The notes under the pieces: generated by a model | The model's input: the letters and a program-made list of their open reading frames with translations, nothing else | Databases searched by the model: none | Told to the model about the DNA's origin: nothing | Translations under genes and position numbers: made by a program | Assembly (NCBI GenBank): GCA_017995695.1 | Contig: JAGOIJ010000027.1 | Location: 1 to 15,734, forward strand | Direction of reading: 5' to 3' | DNA: 15,734 nt | Source of the DNA: Candidatus Omnitrophota bacterium | GTDB lineage: Bacteria; Omnitrophota; Gorgyraeia; Gygaellales; Profunditerraquicolaceae | Shown: piece by piece, positions 6,751 through 15,196 of the stretch | Numbering within the stretch: the stretch's first letter is position 1 | Layout of the letters: every line of letters starts with the position of its first letter

Positions 6751-8589
6751 TCATTCAACCGTGACAGACTTTGCCAAATTCCGCGGTTGATCAACATCGC
6801 AACCGCGCTTGACGGCGATATGATACGCTAATAATTGCAAAGGAAGCGCGACAAGAAGCGGCGAAAAAAATTCATCGATCTTGGGAATGTAAATTATTTC
6901 GCGGGTAAGTTTCTTCATATGCACATCGCCATCGGTTGCAATAGCAATAATATTGCCCCGGCGGCTGTGAATCTCCTGAATATTAGAAATCATTTTTTCA
7001 TAGATCCTTGACGCGGGGGCAATACACACCACAGCCCGATACTCATCAATCAAGGCAATCGGCCCATGCTTCATTTCTCCGGCAGCGTACCCTTCCGCAG
7101 GGATATAAGAAATCTCCTTCAGTTTTAACGCGCCTTCAAGAGCAGAAGGATAATTAATATTCCTGCCTAAATACAAAAATGAACCAAGGTGGGAATGCCG
7201 CTGCGCAAGCAAGGCGATAGCTTGCTGTTGTCTGAGAATAATTTTTTGTAGAGCAGGAACTTTTTTAAGCGCACTAAGATAAAGCTGCATGCGCTTTGGC
7301 ACTATGCTCTTCTTCAGGTTTGCAAAATACAGCGCAAATAAATACATTGCAACCAACTGCGCCGTATACGCTTTAGTTGAAGCGACGCCGATTTCCGGTC
7401 CTGCGCGCGTATAAATGACACCATCTGCCTCGCGCGTAAGCGACGACCCTAAGACATTACAAACCGCAAGCACGCTAGCCTTATAACGTTTTGCCTCTTT
7501 AACGCCTGCCAGGGTATCCGCAGTTTCCCCGGACTGACTAATCGCAATGACAAGCGTGTTTTTATTAATCAAAACATCGCGGTAACGAAATTCACTTGAC
7601 ACATCAACAGCCACCGGAATTGCGCACACCGATTCAATGATATATTTACCTACCATCCCCGCATGATACGCCGTGCCGCAGGCCACAATAACAATAGATT
7701 CAATGCGCTTTAAAACACGCTCGGGAATTGCCTGCTCTTCGAACGTGATGCCTCGACACCCCGGCTGGATCCTTGCCTTTAAAAGCGCGTGGATAATGTC
7801 TGGCTGTTCATTAATCTCCTTGAGCATGAAATGCTTATAGCCACCCTTCTCTGCTTGCGCCATATTCCAATTCAAGCGAGTGATTTTTTTTGCCACGGCC
7901 TTGCCGTTACCATTAACAATCCGCACCCCCTGCCGGGTTAATACGGCGACCTCGTCTTCCTCAATAAATATCACATCTTTAGTGGCGTCCAAAATAGCGG
8001 GGGCATCAGAGGCTAAGAAATTTTCACCTTCGCCCACGCCAACAATCAGAGGGCTGCCTTTGCGCGCGCCAATCAATTTATCTGGCTCGCGGCGAGAAAT
8101 GACCCCGATCGCAAAAGAACCAACCAAAAGCTTAAGGCTCTTTTGCACTGCCGCTTCAAGGGTGCCGTGCCGATAATATTTCTCTATTAAATGCACAATG
8201 ACCTCGGTGTCGGTTTGACTGTGGAAACGATGGCCCTCTGCCTGCAACTGCTTCTTCAGGTTTTCGTAATTCTCGATAATACCATTGTGCACAATCGCGA
8301 TCTCACCAGAACAATCACTATGCGGGTGGGCGTTGATTTGATTGGGAGCGCCATGCGTTGCCCAGCGCGTATGAGCAATGCCTAAGCTACCGCTCAACGG
8401 CCGATGGCACATAATCTTTTCTAGGGCGTGAATCTTGCCGGGAGATTTATGAATATTGATCTTGCCAGAGTGGGGATTAAGGATCGCCATCCCGCTTGAA
8501 TCATACCCGCGATATTCAAGGCGCTTTAAACCGACCAGGAGGATTTTTTGGGCAGGCCTGTCACCGATGTAACCAATTATACCGCACAT
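6751..8589 (-). CDS. glmS: Glutamine-fructose-6-phosphate aminotransferase GlmS
   Basis: This cytoplasmic enzyme converts fructose-6-phosphate and glutamine to glucosamine-6-phosphate, the first step of UDP-GlcNAc, peptidoglycan and LPS synthesis. The 612 residues match the usual length (about 609). The N-terminal class II glutamine amidotransferase domain starts MCGIIGYIGD with the nucleophile Cys2 (initiator Met removed) and has RLEYRGYDSSG and HNGIIENY. Two SIS sugar-isomerase domains follow, with ACGTAYHAG, SQSGETADTL, YAAGEMKHGP and the closing DQPRNLAKSVTVE, whose Lys607 corresponds to the catalytic Lys near the C terminus in E. coli. The ATG is preceded by GAGG at 8594-8597, four bases away. 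It is followed 3 nt later by rsmI. No glmS ribozyme is visible upstream. Confidence 0.98.
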   Translation of the reverse strand: MCGIIGYIGDRPAQKILLVGLKRLEYRGYDSSGMAILNPHSGKINIHKSPGKIHALEKIMCHRPLSGSLGIAHTRWATHGAPNQINAHPHSDCSGEIAIVHNGIIENYENLKKQLQAEGHRFHSQTDTEVIVHLIEKYYRHGTLEAAVQKSLKLLVGSFAIGVISRREPDKLIGARKGSPLIVGVGEGENFLASDAPAILDATKDVIFIEEDEVAVLTRQGVRIVNGNGKAVAKKITRLNWNMAQAEKGGYKHFMLKEINEQPDIIHALLKARIQPGCRGITFEEQAIPERVLKRIESIVIVACGTAYHAGMVGKYIIESVCAIPVAVDVSSEFRYRDVLINKNTLVIAISQSGETADTLAGVKEAKRYKASVLAVCNVLGSSLTREADGVIYTRAGPEIGVASTKAYTAQLVAMYLFALYFANLKKSIVPKRMQLYLSALKKVPALQKIILRQQQAIALLAQRHSHLGSFLYLGRNINYPSALEGALKLKEISYIPAEGYAAGEMKHGPIALIDEYRAVVCIAPASRIYEKMISNIQEIHSRRGNIIAIATDGDVHMKKLTREIIYIPKIDEFFSPLLVALPLQLLAYHIAVKRGCDVDQPRNLAKSVTVE

Positions 8590-8742
8590 ATCGCCTCGTT
8601 TCGCTCGGCAAATTTAAATATCAAAAATCAAAGCGCAAAAATCAATCAGTTGTTGGTTCTTAGTTGTTAGTCGTTAGACAATCTAAAATCTAAAAACTGA
8701 CAACTAAAAACTAGTTTGTCATTTTGATATTTGATTTTTTAA
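8590..8742. other. AT-rich spacer between tRNA-Glu and glmS
   Basis: This spacer of about 150 nt has no gene. Its core holds a long imperfect dyad (8656-8711), flanked by ATCAAAAATCAAA-like sequence repeated in both orientations at about 8616-8630 and 8722-8740. The short pyrimidine/purine words TTAGTTGTTAG, GTCGTTAG and AACTAAAAAC recur, giving a low-complexity look. A glmS promoter should be here, but I see only weak TTGATT-type -35 candidates and no convincing -10. Confidence 0.6.
8656..8711. repeat. Imperfect inverted repeat, 22-nt arms
   Basis: The arms at 8656-8677 and 8690-8711 pair at 18 of 22 positions around a 12-nt loop. It could fold as RNA on either strand. On the minus strand it lies just after tRNA-Glu and before glmS, where it may stop or process the gyrA-tRNA transcript. 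There is no immediate T-run, so it is not a classical terminator. It could instead be a decayed copy of a dispersed intergenic repeat. Confidence 0.55.
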
Positions 8743-8817
8743 TGACCCTGACGGGATTTGAACCCGTGTCGAGAGCTTGAAAAGCTCTTGTCCTGGACCA
8801 GGCTAGACGACAGGGTC
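8743..8817 (-). tRNA. tRNA-Glu (anticodon UUC)
   Basis: A 75-nt cloverleaf. The acceptor stem GACCCTG pairs perfectly with CAGGGTC and the discriminator base is A. The D arm (GTCTAGCC...AGGAC) is typical of tRNA-Glu. The anticodon stem AGAGC/GCTCT closes a 7-base loop TTTTCAA with anticodon TTC. The T arm is CGGGT-TCAAATC-CCG type. No CCA is encoded, so it must be added enzymatically. The gene starts only 6 nt after the gyrA stop codon on the same strand, so it is probably read through from gyrA and released by RNase processing. Confidence 0.95.
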
Positions 8818-8823
8818 GAGCTT

Positions 8824-11262
8824 TTATTCTTCTTCGCCCTCTTCGGCGATAACCGGGGCAACGCAAGAAACAGAATCTTTGTCAGCTATCTTAATCAAAC
8901 GCACGCCTTGCGCAGCGCGGCCAGTGGTGCGGATATCCTTGATAGCGCAACGCAAGAACATGCCGTTTTGTGTGATAACCATCAGTTCGTCATTATCGTT
9001 GACTGTCTTTAGGCTCACCGCCTCGCCGTTTTTCTTCGTGACTTTAATATTGATGATGCCCTTGCCGCCGCGCCGCGTTAAGCGATACTCTTTAAAGGGC
9101 GTGCGCTTGGCAAACCCTAACTCTGTCACCGTTAAAATTGTAGCTTCTTTTTCAACCAGCACCATAGCGATAACTTCATCTTTTTTGCTTAAATTAATAC
9201 CGCGCACGCCGCGCGCAGCGCGGCCCATATCGCGCACCTGCGATTCAGGAAAACGCACTGCCTTACCTTGGCGCGTGCCAATCAACAATTCCTGCTTGCC
9301 ATCGGTTAATTCAACGCCAATCAGCTCATCCTCTTTTTCAAGCGTCATTCCGATAATACCACCCTTACGTGGGTTGCTATAGGCATCCAAGGTTGTTTTT
9401 TTAATTACGCCAAGCTTGGTTACCATAACCAAGAATTTATCCGCGGTAAATTCTTTGACCGGGATGGTTGAGCTTACCTTTTCTCCCTGTTTTAATTCAA
9501 GGAGATTGACAATCGCTTTACCTTTTGCTGTTTTGCCTGCTTGCGGTATTTCATACACCTTAAGCCAATAGACCTGCCCCTTATCGGTAAACACTAGCAA
9601 ATAATCTTTGGTCGATGCCACAAAAAGATGCTCAACAAAATCTTCTTCTTTAACTTCTGCCCCGGTCACGCCTTTGCCGCCGCGCCGTTGCTTGCGATAT
9701 GCGCTTACCGGCAAACGTTTGATATAGCCGCCGTGACTGATCGTAATAACCACATCTTCCTCGGCAATCAGATCTTCGACCTCAAGCTCCTCCACCTCAC
9801 CGACAATATCAGTCCTGCGCTCGTCACCATAATTCTTTTTAAGCTCGCCTAGCTCATCCTTAATAATTCCTTCGATCTTTTTTTCTGAAGCAAGGATGGC
9901 TTTGCACGTCTCAATAATCTTCAACAATTCTTCATATTCAGCGTCAATCTTATCCCGTTCAAGGGCAGTCAGCCGCTGCAACTGCATCTCTAGGATTGCC
10001 TGCGCCTGCAGGTCTGAAAGTTCAAACTCCTTCATCAAGCCTTCTTTTGCTGCTTGCGTACTCTTGGAGTTTTTAATCAGCTTGATTATCCTATCTATAT
10101 ATTTGAGAGCGATTTTCAAGCCTTCAAGAATATGCGCCCTCTTTTGCGCTTTATCTAACTCAAATTGCGTCCTGCGCCGAATAATGACCTTTCGATGATC
10201 AATATAGCATACCATCATCTGCTTAAGGTTCAGCACGCGCGGACGGTTTTCAACCAGCGACAGCATGATCACGCCAAAGGTTGTTTCAAGCTGCGTATGC
10301 TTAAACAGCTGATTCAAAACAATCTGTGGCTCGGTATCGCGCTTAAGCTCAACGACTACGCGCATTCCTTCTTTATCCGACTCATCGCGGATATCAGAAA
10401 TTCCCTCAATCTTTTTTTCCTCAACCAGGTTTGCGATAGCCTCAATAACGCCGGACTTTTGTACCTGGTATGGAATTTCCGTTATCACAATTAAATCTTT
10501 GCCGCTTTTCTGCCGCTCGATATTAGCCTTAGCGCGGACAGTCAGCTTACCCCGGCCAGTCGTATAGGCGTCCTTAATGCCGGTCCTGCCGCAGATAATG
10601 CCACCTGTCGGAAAATCGGGCCCTTTAACATAGCGCATTAGATCTTTTATCTCGGCTTCCGGATTATCAATGACATGAATAATCGCATCGCAAATCTCGG
10701 TTAAATTATGCGGGGGGATATTAGTCGCCATGCCCACCGCAATACCGCTTGATCCATTTACCAAAAGATTGGGCAACAAGGCTGGCAACACAACTGGCTC
10801 GGTGAGCGAGGCATCGAAGTTCGGCATAAAATTAACCGTGTCTTTTTCGATATCCTTCAGCATCTCTTCGGCGATTGCTGCAAGACGCGCTTCGGTGTAA
10901 CGCATGGCTGCGGCAGCATCGCCATCAACCGAACCAAAGTTACCTTGCCCATCAACGAGCGGATACCGCAATGAAAAATCCTGCGCCATGCGCACCAATG
11001 TGTCATATACAGCAACATCGCCATGGGGATGATACTTACCTAAAATTTCTCCCACGATACGCGCGCTTTTCTTGTAGGATTTGCTATGCTCCAACCCTAA
11101 ATCCTGCATGGCGTAAAGCACGCGCCGGTGCACAGGCTTTAAACCATCGCGCACATCAGGAAGCGCGCGGCCGACGATAACGCTCATGGAATAATTGAGG
11201 TAAGAATCTTTTACTTCTTCCTCAATATAGACCGGGACTATTTTTTCGTTTCGCGTATACAC
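8824..11262 (-). CDS. gyrA: DNA gyrase subunit A
   Basis: GyrA is the DNA-cleaving and rejoining subunit of gyrase (A2B2), which introduces negative supercoils. The 812-residue protein runs colinear with E. coli GyrA at its N terminus, with catalytic Tyr122 in AAMRYTEARL next to Arg121. The breakage-reunion domain is followed by the beta-pinwheel domain carrying the GyrA box QRRGGKG at 525-531. That box separates it from ParC. The C terminus is acidic (EEGEEE). In the quinolone-binding helix the residue at E. coli position 83 is Val while Asp87 is kept. The start is GTG at 11262 with no clear Shine-Dalgarno. The 72-nt gap from gyrB holds a direct repeat. tRNA-Glu follows directly. Confidence 0.98.
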   Translation of the reverse strand: MYTRNEKIVPVYIEEEVKDSYLNYSMSVIVGRALPDVRDGLKPVHRRVLYAMQDLGLEHSKSYKKSARIVGEILGKYHPHGDVAVYDTLVRMAQDFSLRYPLVDGQGNFGSVDGDAAAAMRYTEARLAAIAEEMLKDIEKDTVNFMPNFDASLTEPVVLPALLPNLLVNGSSGIAVGMATNIPPHNLTEICDAIIHVIDNPEAEIKDLMRYVKGPDFPTGGIICGRTGIKDAYTTGRGKLTVRAKANIERQKSGKDLIVITEIPYQVQKSGVIEAIANLVEEKKIEGISDIRDESDKEGMRVVVELKRDTEPQIVLNQLFKHTQLETTFGVIMLSLVENRPRVLNLKQMMVCYIDHRKVIIRRRTQFELDKAQKRAHILEGLKIALKYIDRIIKLIKNSKSTQAAKEGLMKEFELSDLQAQAILEMQLQRLTALERDKIDAEYEELLKIIETCKAILASEKKIEGIIKDELGELKKNYGDERRTDIVGEVEELEVEDLIAEEDVVITISHGGYIKRLPVSAYRKQRRGGKGVTGAEVKEEDFVEHLFVASTKDYLLVFTDKGQVYWLKVYEIPQAGKTAKGKAIVNLLELKQGEKVSSTIPVKEFTADKFLVMVTKLGVIKKTTLDAYSNPRKGGIIGMTLEKEDELIGVELTDGKQELLIGTRQGKAVRFPESQVRDMGRAARGVRGINLSKKDEVIAMVLVEKEATILTVTELGFAKRTPFKEYRLTRRGGKGIINIKVTKKNGEAVSLKTVNDNDELMVITQNGMFLRCAIKDIRTTGRAAQGVRLIKIADKDSVSCVAPVIAEEGEEE

Positions 11263-11334
11263 GATTTTTTGACTCGCTATTTTGTTGACTCGCTATTCCG
11301 AAAAAACGTAATAACGAAACAACGCATAACGATC
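11263..11334. promoter_or_regulatory. gyrB-gyrA spacer with direct repeat
   Basis: The 13-mer TTGACTCGCTATT (plus strand) occurs at 11269-11281 and 11285-11297, a 16-bp period. Read in the direction of gyrA it is AATAGCGAGTCAA twice, and the second copy ends 6 nt before the GTG start. Farther upstream CGTTAT words recur. I see no good -35/-10 pair. The repeat could be an operator, a ribosome-binding-region element or a simple duplication. Confidence 0.45.
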
Positions 11335-13797
11335 CTATATATCTAAGTTTTTAACTTGGTGCGCGTGATCTTCAATAAATTGCCTGCGCGGCTCAACCTG
11401 ATCGCCCATGAGCACGGTAAACATCTTGTCGGTCTCAACCGCATCTTCCAAAGTAACCTTAAGCATTGTGCGCTTTTCAGGATCCATGGTTGTCTCCCAC
11501 AGCTGCTGCGGGTTCATCTCTCCTAAACCTTTGTAGCGCTGAATATGCATACCTTTGGTGCCCTGAGTTTTAATAAAAGCCAATACTTCCTTAAGGGTAA
11601 AACAATCCTGATGCTCTTTTTCAGCTTCAGTAATGCGATAAAGAGCCTTGGCCTTTTCAGGGCCCTTACCCGCTTTTTTACCTTTTTCTTCCACGACTAA
11701 ATCTTCGCTTGCATAACTTGTGATATCAAATCCCAATTTTTCAATTTTGCTTACAATCTGTTCAATATCTTGCGCTTCAAAGAGCTCCATTAAATCATTC
11801 TCAATTTCCTTGCCTTCTTCTTCCGTGATTTTCGCCAGTTCTTCATCCGAATAGACGAAACGGTCTATTCCATCCACTTTAACCCTATAAATAGGCAATT
11901 TTTTGGACTTTGGGTGTCTAGAATTAATGTATTTTACTAATTTTACTCCCTTTTTACCTAAATTCCGCCCAAGTTTCTCAAGCTCAACCAAAAGGTTCAA
12001 TATCTCTTTAAATTGATTATCGGTGAATGTCTGCTTATCCTTAAGCCGAACCAAGGAATGGCCTTCTCTACCCAAGTCTAAGATGAGCTCATCCATCTGC
12101 TGTTCAGTTTGTATATACTCTTCGCGATTGCCGCGCTTAATCTTATAAAGCGGCGGCTGGGCAATATAGACATAGCCATCTTCAACAAGCTTAGGCATCT
12201 GCCTATAGAGTAACGTCAACAACAGCGTGCGGATATGTGAACCATCGATATCTGCGTCTGCCATTAATACTACTTTATGGTATCGTAATTTTGCGATGTC
12301 AAATTCTTCTCCCACCCCTGTGCCAAGCGCAGCGATAATGGTGCGGATTTCTTCGTTTGACAAAATCTTATCGAGGCGAGACTTCTCAACGTTTAAAATT
12401 TTTCCCTTGATTGGTAAAATAGCCTGGAAGCGGCGGTCACGTCCTTGCTTAGCAGATCCGCCGGCTGAATCACCTTCTACCACATACATCTCGCACAGCG
12501 CAGGGTCCCGCTCCGAACAATCTGCAAGCTTGCCTGGCAATCCGCCAGACTCAAGCGCGCCCTTGCGTCGGGTTAATTCGCGCGCCTTACGCGCGGCTTC
12601 GCGCGCGCGCGATGCCAAAATAACTTTATCCACAATCTTATTAGCAACAGAGGGATTCTCCTCATAAAAACTTGCCAACGCATCCAAGACCGATGACGCA
12701 GCCAACCCTTCAACCTCGGAATTCCCCAGCTTTGTCTTTGTCTGCCCTTCAAACTGAGGATTGGGGATCTTAACGGAAATAACCGCGGTCAGCCCTTCGC
12801 GCGCGTCTTCGCCGGAAATTGCAACATCATCCTTTAAAAGATTTTTATTTTTTGCGTATTGATTAATGGCGCGCGTTAAGGCAGACTTAAATCCTGAAAC
12901 GTGCGTGCCCCCCTCAACCGTATTAATATTATTCGCGAAAGAAAAAATGGTTTCCGAATACCCGTCATTGTATTGCAAGGCAACCTCGATCTCCACTCCT
13001 TCTTTTTCTTTTTGGAAATAAATAACTTTATTGTGAAGCGGCGTTTTGTTTTTATTAAGATGCTCAACAAACGACACAATACCGCCTGAAAATTTAAAAT
13101 TCGCCTGCTTATCATGGCGCTCATCAGCCAGATTAATTTCCAAGCCTTTATTTAAAAAGGCAAGCTCTCTTAAGCGCTGCGACAAAATATCATAAGAATA
13201 ATCTATAGATTTAAAAATTTCCTTATCGGCCTTAAACGTAATCTTTGTGCCGGTCGCCTTTGCCTTACCGATAACGGTCAGTTTTGAAACAGTTTTGCCA
13301 CGCTCGTAACGCTGGTGATAAATCTTCCCGTCGCGCTTAACCTCGGCCTCCATCCAATCCGACAAGGCATTTACCACGCTGACCCCGACGCCATGCAAAC
13401 CGCCGGAAACTTTGTACGCTTTATGATCAAACTTGCCGCCAGCATGCAGCGTTGTCAACACGACCTCAATCGCTGGCTTCTTTTCGGTTTTATGGATATC
13501 AACAGGGATGCCACGGCCGTTATCCGCGACGCTCACGCTATTATCATGATGCACCGCCACATCAATTTTCGAACAATGGCCAGCCAATGCCTCATCAATA
13601 GAGTTATCCACAACCTCATATACCAAATGGTGCAAGCCGCGCGTATACGTATCGCCGATATACATTGCAGGCCTGCGTCGCACCGCCTCAATCCCTTCCA
13701 GCACCTGGATTGTGGTAGCGTCGTACTTTTTACTGGCCTGCTGCGCCTCTTGCGAAATCTCTTGCTCGGGCTTTTCTTCGATTTTCTTTTTAGCCAT
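11335..13797 (-). CDS. gyrB: DNA gyrase subunit B
   Basis: GyrB is the ATPase subunit of gyrase. The 820 residues include a lysine/glutamate-rich N-terminal extension of about 24 residues, then the GHKL ATPase domain with EVVDNSIDEA (general-base Glu61, Mg-binding Asn65), DNGRGIPV (92-99) and GGLHGVGVSVVNAL. The transducer domain follows. The TOPRIM domain has EGDSAGG from Glu441 and DADIDGSH from Asp514, which bind Mg for cleavage. Roughly 170 residues are inserted between PPLYKIKRG and the tail KGMHIQRYKGLGEMNP, as in E. coli-type GyrB (804 residues) and unlike the short Bacillus form. The ATG is 4 nt after the stop of the DUF721 gene, with AAGAG upstream. No parE/parC pair is in the window. 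Confidence 0.98.
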   Translation of the reverse strand: MAKKKIEEKPEQEISQEAQQASKKYDATTIQVLEGIEAVRRRPAMYIGDTYTRGLHHLVYEVVDNSIDEALAGHCSKIDVAVHHDNSVSVADNGRGIPVDIHKTEKKPAIEVVLTTLHAGGKFDHKAYKVSGGLHGVGVSVVNALSDWMEAEVKRDGKIYHQRYERGKTVSKLTVIGKAKATGTKITFKADKEIFKSIDYSYDILSQRLRELAFLNKGLEINLADERHDKQANFKFSGGIVSFVEHLNKNKTPLHNKVIYFQKEKEGVEIEVALQYNDGYSETIFSFANNINTVEGGTHVSGFKSALTRAINQYAKNKNLLKDDVAISGEDAREGLTAVISVKIPNPQFEGQTKTKLGNSEVEGLAASSVLDALASFYEENPSVANKIVDKVILASRAREAARKARELTRRKGALESGGLPGKLADCSERDPALCEMYVVEGDSAGGSAKQGRDRRFQAILPIKGKILNVEKSRLDKILSNEEIRTIIAALGTGVGEEFDIAKLRYHKVVLMADADIDGSHIRTLLLTLLYRQMPKLVEDGYVYIAQPPLYKIKRGNREEYIQTEQQMDELILDLGREGHSLVRLKDKQTFTDNQFKEILNLLVELEKLGRNLGKKGVKLVKYINSRHPKSKKLPIYRVKVDGIDRFVYSDEELAKITEEEGKEIENDLMELFEAQDIEQIVSKIEKLGFDITSYASEDLVVEEKGKKAGKGPEKAKALYRITEAEKEHQDCFTLKEVLAFIKTQGTKGMHIQRYKGLGEMNPQQLWETTMDPEKRTMLKVTLEDAVETDKMFTVLMGDQVEPRRQFIEDHAHQVKNLDI

Positions 13798-13801
13798 AAG
13801 T

Positions 13802-14098
13802 TTAACTCTTTGCGTTGGTGTCCCCTAACCTTAGCCGAATATCCTTAATATCCGGATTCAAAGCGCGCACCTTTTGCAGTATCGATGCCTTGCGTAAATT
13901 CAAATGATACAACACGGATGATGAATCGATATACAGATACACCGTATCCGCTGTGGAATAGCTAATTCTTATATGCCCGAATTCACTTTTAGTCAAGATT
14001 TTTTTTAAAATCTCCTCAGGCGAGCGCTGTCCTTCGCGGCTATGCCGCGTTTCAAGCGTGCGTATAACTGCTTCTATGGTCTGCTTAAGCGCTTCCAT
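13802..14098 (-). CDS. DUF721/DciA-like protein
   Basis: A 98-residue protein with the DUF721 pattern. The second half reads as a strand with VYLYIDSSSVLYHLN, then a helix ASILQKVRALN and a closing IKDIRLRLGD, matching the DciA core in which a V/Y-x-V-DSS-x-W-x-x-L-x motif is followed by I-x-x-IRFRLG. DciA proteins help load or recruit the replicative helicase DnaB in bacteria lacking DnaC/DnaI. The position between dnaN and gyrB, with gaps of 6 and 4 nt, fits a replication role and operon expression. The usual N-terminal tract is short, and the motif Trp is replaced by a Val-Leu-Tyr stretch. The family call is good; the specific function is inference. Confidence 0.75.
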   Translation of the reverse strand: MEALKQTIEAVIRTLETRHSREGQRSPEEILKKILTKSEFGHIRISYSTADTVYLYIDSSSVLYHLNLRKASILQKVRALNPDIKDIRLRLGDTNAKS

Positions 14099-14104
14099 AA
14101 CACA

Positions 14105-15196
14105 TTAACCCAACCGCATCGGCAAAACAATATATACATATCCATCGATGCGCATGACGCCAGGTTTTTCGCTATCCGTAACCTCTAACGCGATCGATTC
14201 GTGCGCAATACTCTTCAACACATCGATTAAATAATGTGGATTAAACCCAATCACAATCTCTTTACCGTGATATTCAACTCCCATTTCTTCCCGCGACTCT
14301 CCCACATCAGGTGTTGACTTAGAAACAACAAGTTTATTTTTAAATACTTCAAACTTGACTGCTTGATAATCCGGCGTTGATAATAATGCTGCGCGGCGTA
14401 TTGCTAATAAAAACTGCTCTCGATTCAACACAATCTTATTTTCTGAAGGAGCGGGGATTACCTGACGATAATCGGGAAACTCCCCCTCAATCAGTCGAGA
14501 AATAATAATAACCTGGCCCACGTCAAACAATACCTGATTAGTGCCCAACACCAACGACAACTCGCCATCGTCGGTTAACGTACGATTAAGCTCATGAATG
14601 GTCTTAATCGGAACAATAATAGAAACCTCGGCGTCACTTTCTTTTTCTATTTTCTTCTCGATAATCGCCAATCGTTTTCCGTCAGTTGCCACCAGCGTCA
14701 ACGTATTCTTGGAAATTTTAAATAAAATACCATTCAAAACATAGCGCGTTTCATCAAATGAGGCTGCAAACGACGTCACCGCAAGCATCTGCTTTAAGAG
14801 CGCCTGCTCAATCTTAATCGCTTGTTTATTTTGTAATTCTGGTAAACGAGGGAATTCTTCCCGCGCCAACCCCATAATCTTAAATTGACACTTTTCGGTT
14901 TCAATAAAAACCTGATTATTCTTTTTTGTGCTAATTTCTATCTCATCGCTTGGTAATTCCTTAATAATATCGCTAAATCGTTTCGCCGGGACCGTGATCG
15001 CACCTTGTTCAACAACATGCACAGGTATTACACAGGTTATTCCTATATCTAAATCGGTTGCAGTAAAACGTAAAGTATCCTGTTGAGTCTCAATAAGTAT
15101 ATTCGATAAAACCGGTAAAGCAGCTTTACTGGTAATTATGTTTTGTACCTTCTGTATTCCGCTTAACACCATTTCCCTAGGTGCTTTAATCTTCAT
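14105..15196 (-). CDS. dnaN: DNA polymerase III subunit beta (sliding clamp)
   Basis: The beta clamp dimer encircles DNA and holds Pol III and other partners through their clamp-binding motifs. The 363 residues match the family length (366 in E. coli) and show the three-domain pattern. Domain 1 has LPVLSNILIE and TATDLDIGI. Domain 2 has RYVLNGILFKI and VATDGKRLA. Domain 3 begins near EGEFPDYRQVIP and ends in VYIVLPMRLG, the PMRL tail that lines the partner-binding cleft. The ATG is preceded by AAGGAG at 15203-15208 with 6-nt spacing, the best Shine-Dalgarno in the window. It is the first gene of a tight block with DUF721 and gyrB. recF does not follow. Confidence 0.98.
   Translation of the reverse strand: MKIKAPREMVLSGIQKVQNIITSKAALPVLSNILIETQQDTLRFTATDLDIGITCVIPVHVVEQGAITVPAKRFSDIIKELPSDEIEISTKKNNQVFIETEKCQFKIMGLAREEFPRLPELQNKQAIKIEQALLKQMLAVTSFAASFDETRYVLNGILFKISKNTLTLVATDGKRLAIIEKKIEKESDAEVSIIVPIKTIHELNRTLTDDGELSLVLGTNQVLFDVGQVIIISRLIEGEFPDYRQVIPAPSENKIVLNREQFLLAIRRAALLSTPDYQAVKFEVFKNKLVVSKSTPDVGESREEMGVEYHGKEIVIGFNPHYLIDVLKSIAHESIALEVTDSEKPGVMRIDGYVYIVLPMRLG

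Noticed and set aside
8590..8742. glmS ribozyme/riboswitch upstream of glmS
   Set aside because: The spacer is AT-rich and repetitive, with no sign of the conserved GC-rich ribozyme core. The element is known mainly from Firmicutes.
12227..12667. Plus-strand open frames opposite gyrB, gyrA and glmS
   Set aside because: They are antisense to strongly conserved coding sequence, with no ribosome-binding site or family resemblance.
8824..13797. Topoisomerase IV (parE/parC) instead of gyrase
   Set aside because: The A subunit has a proper GyrA box (QRRGGKG), and the pair sits in the dnaA-dnaN-gyrB-gyrA context.
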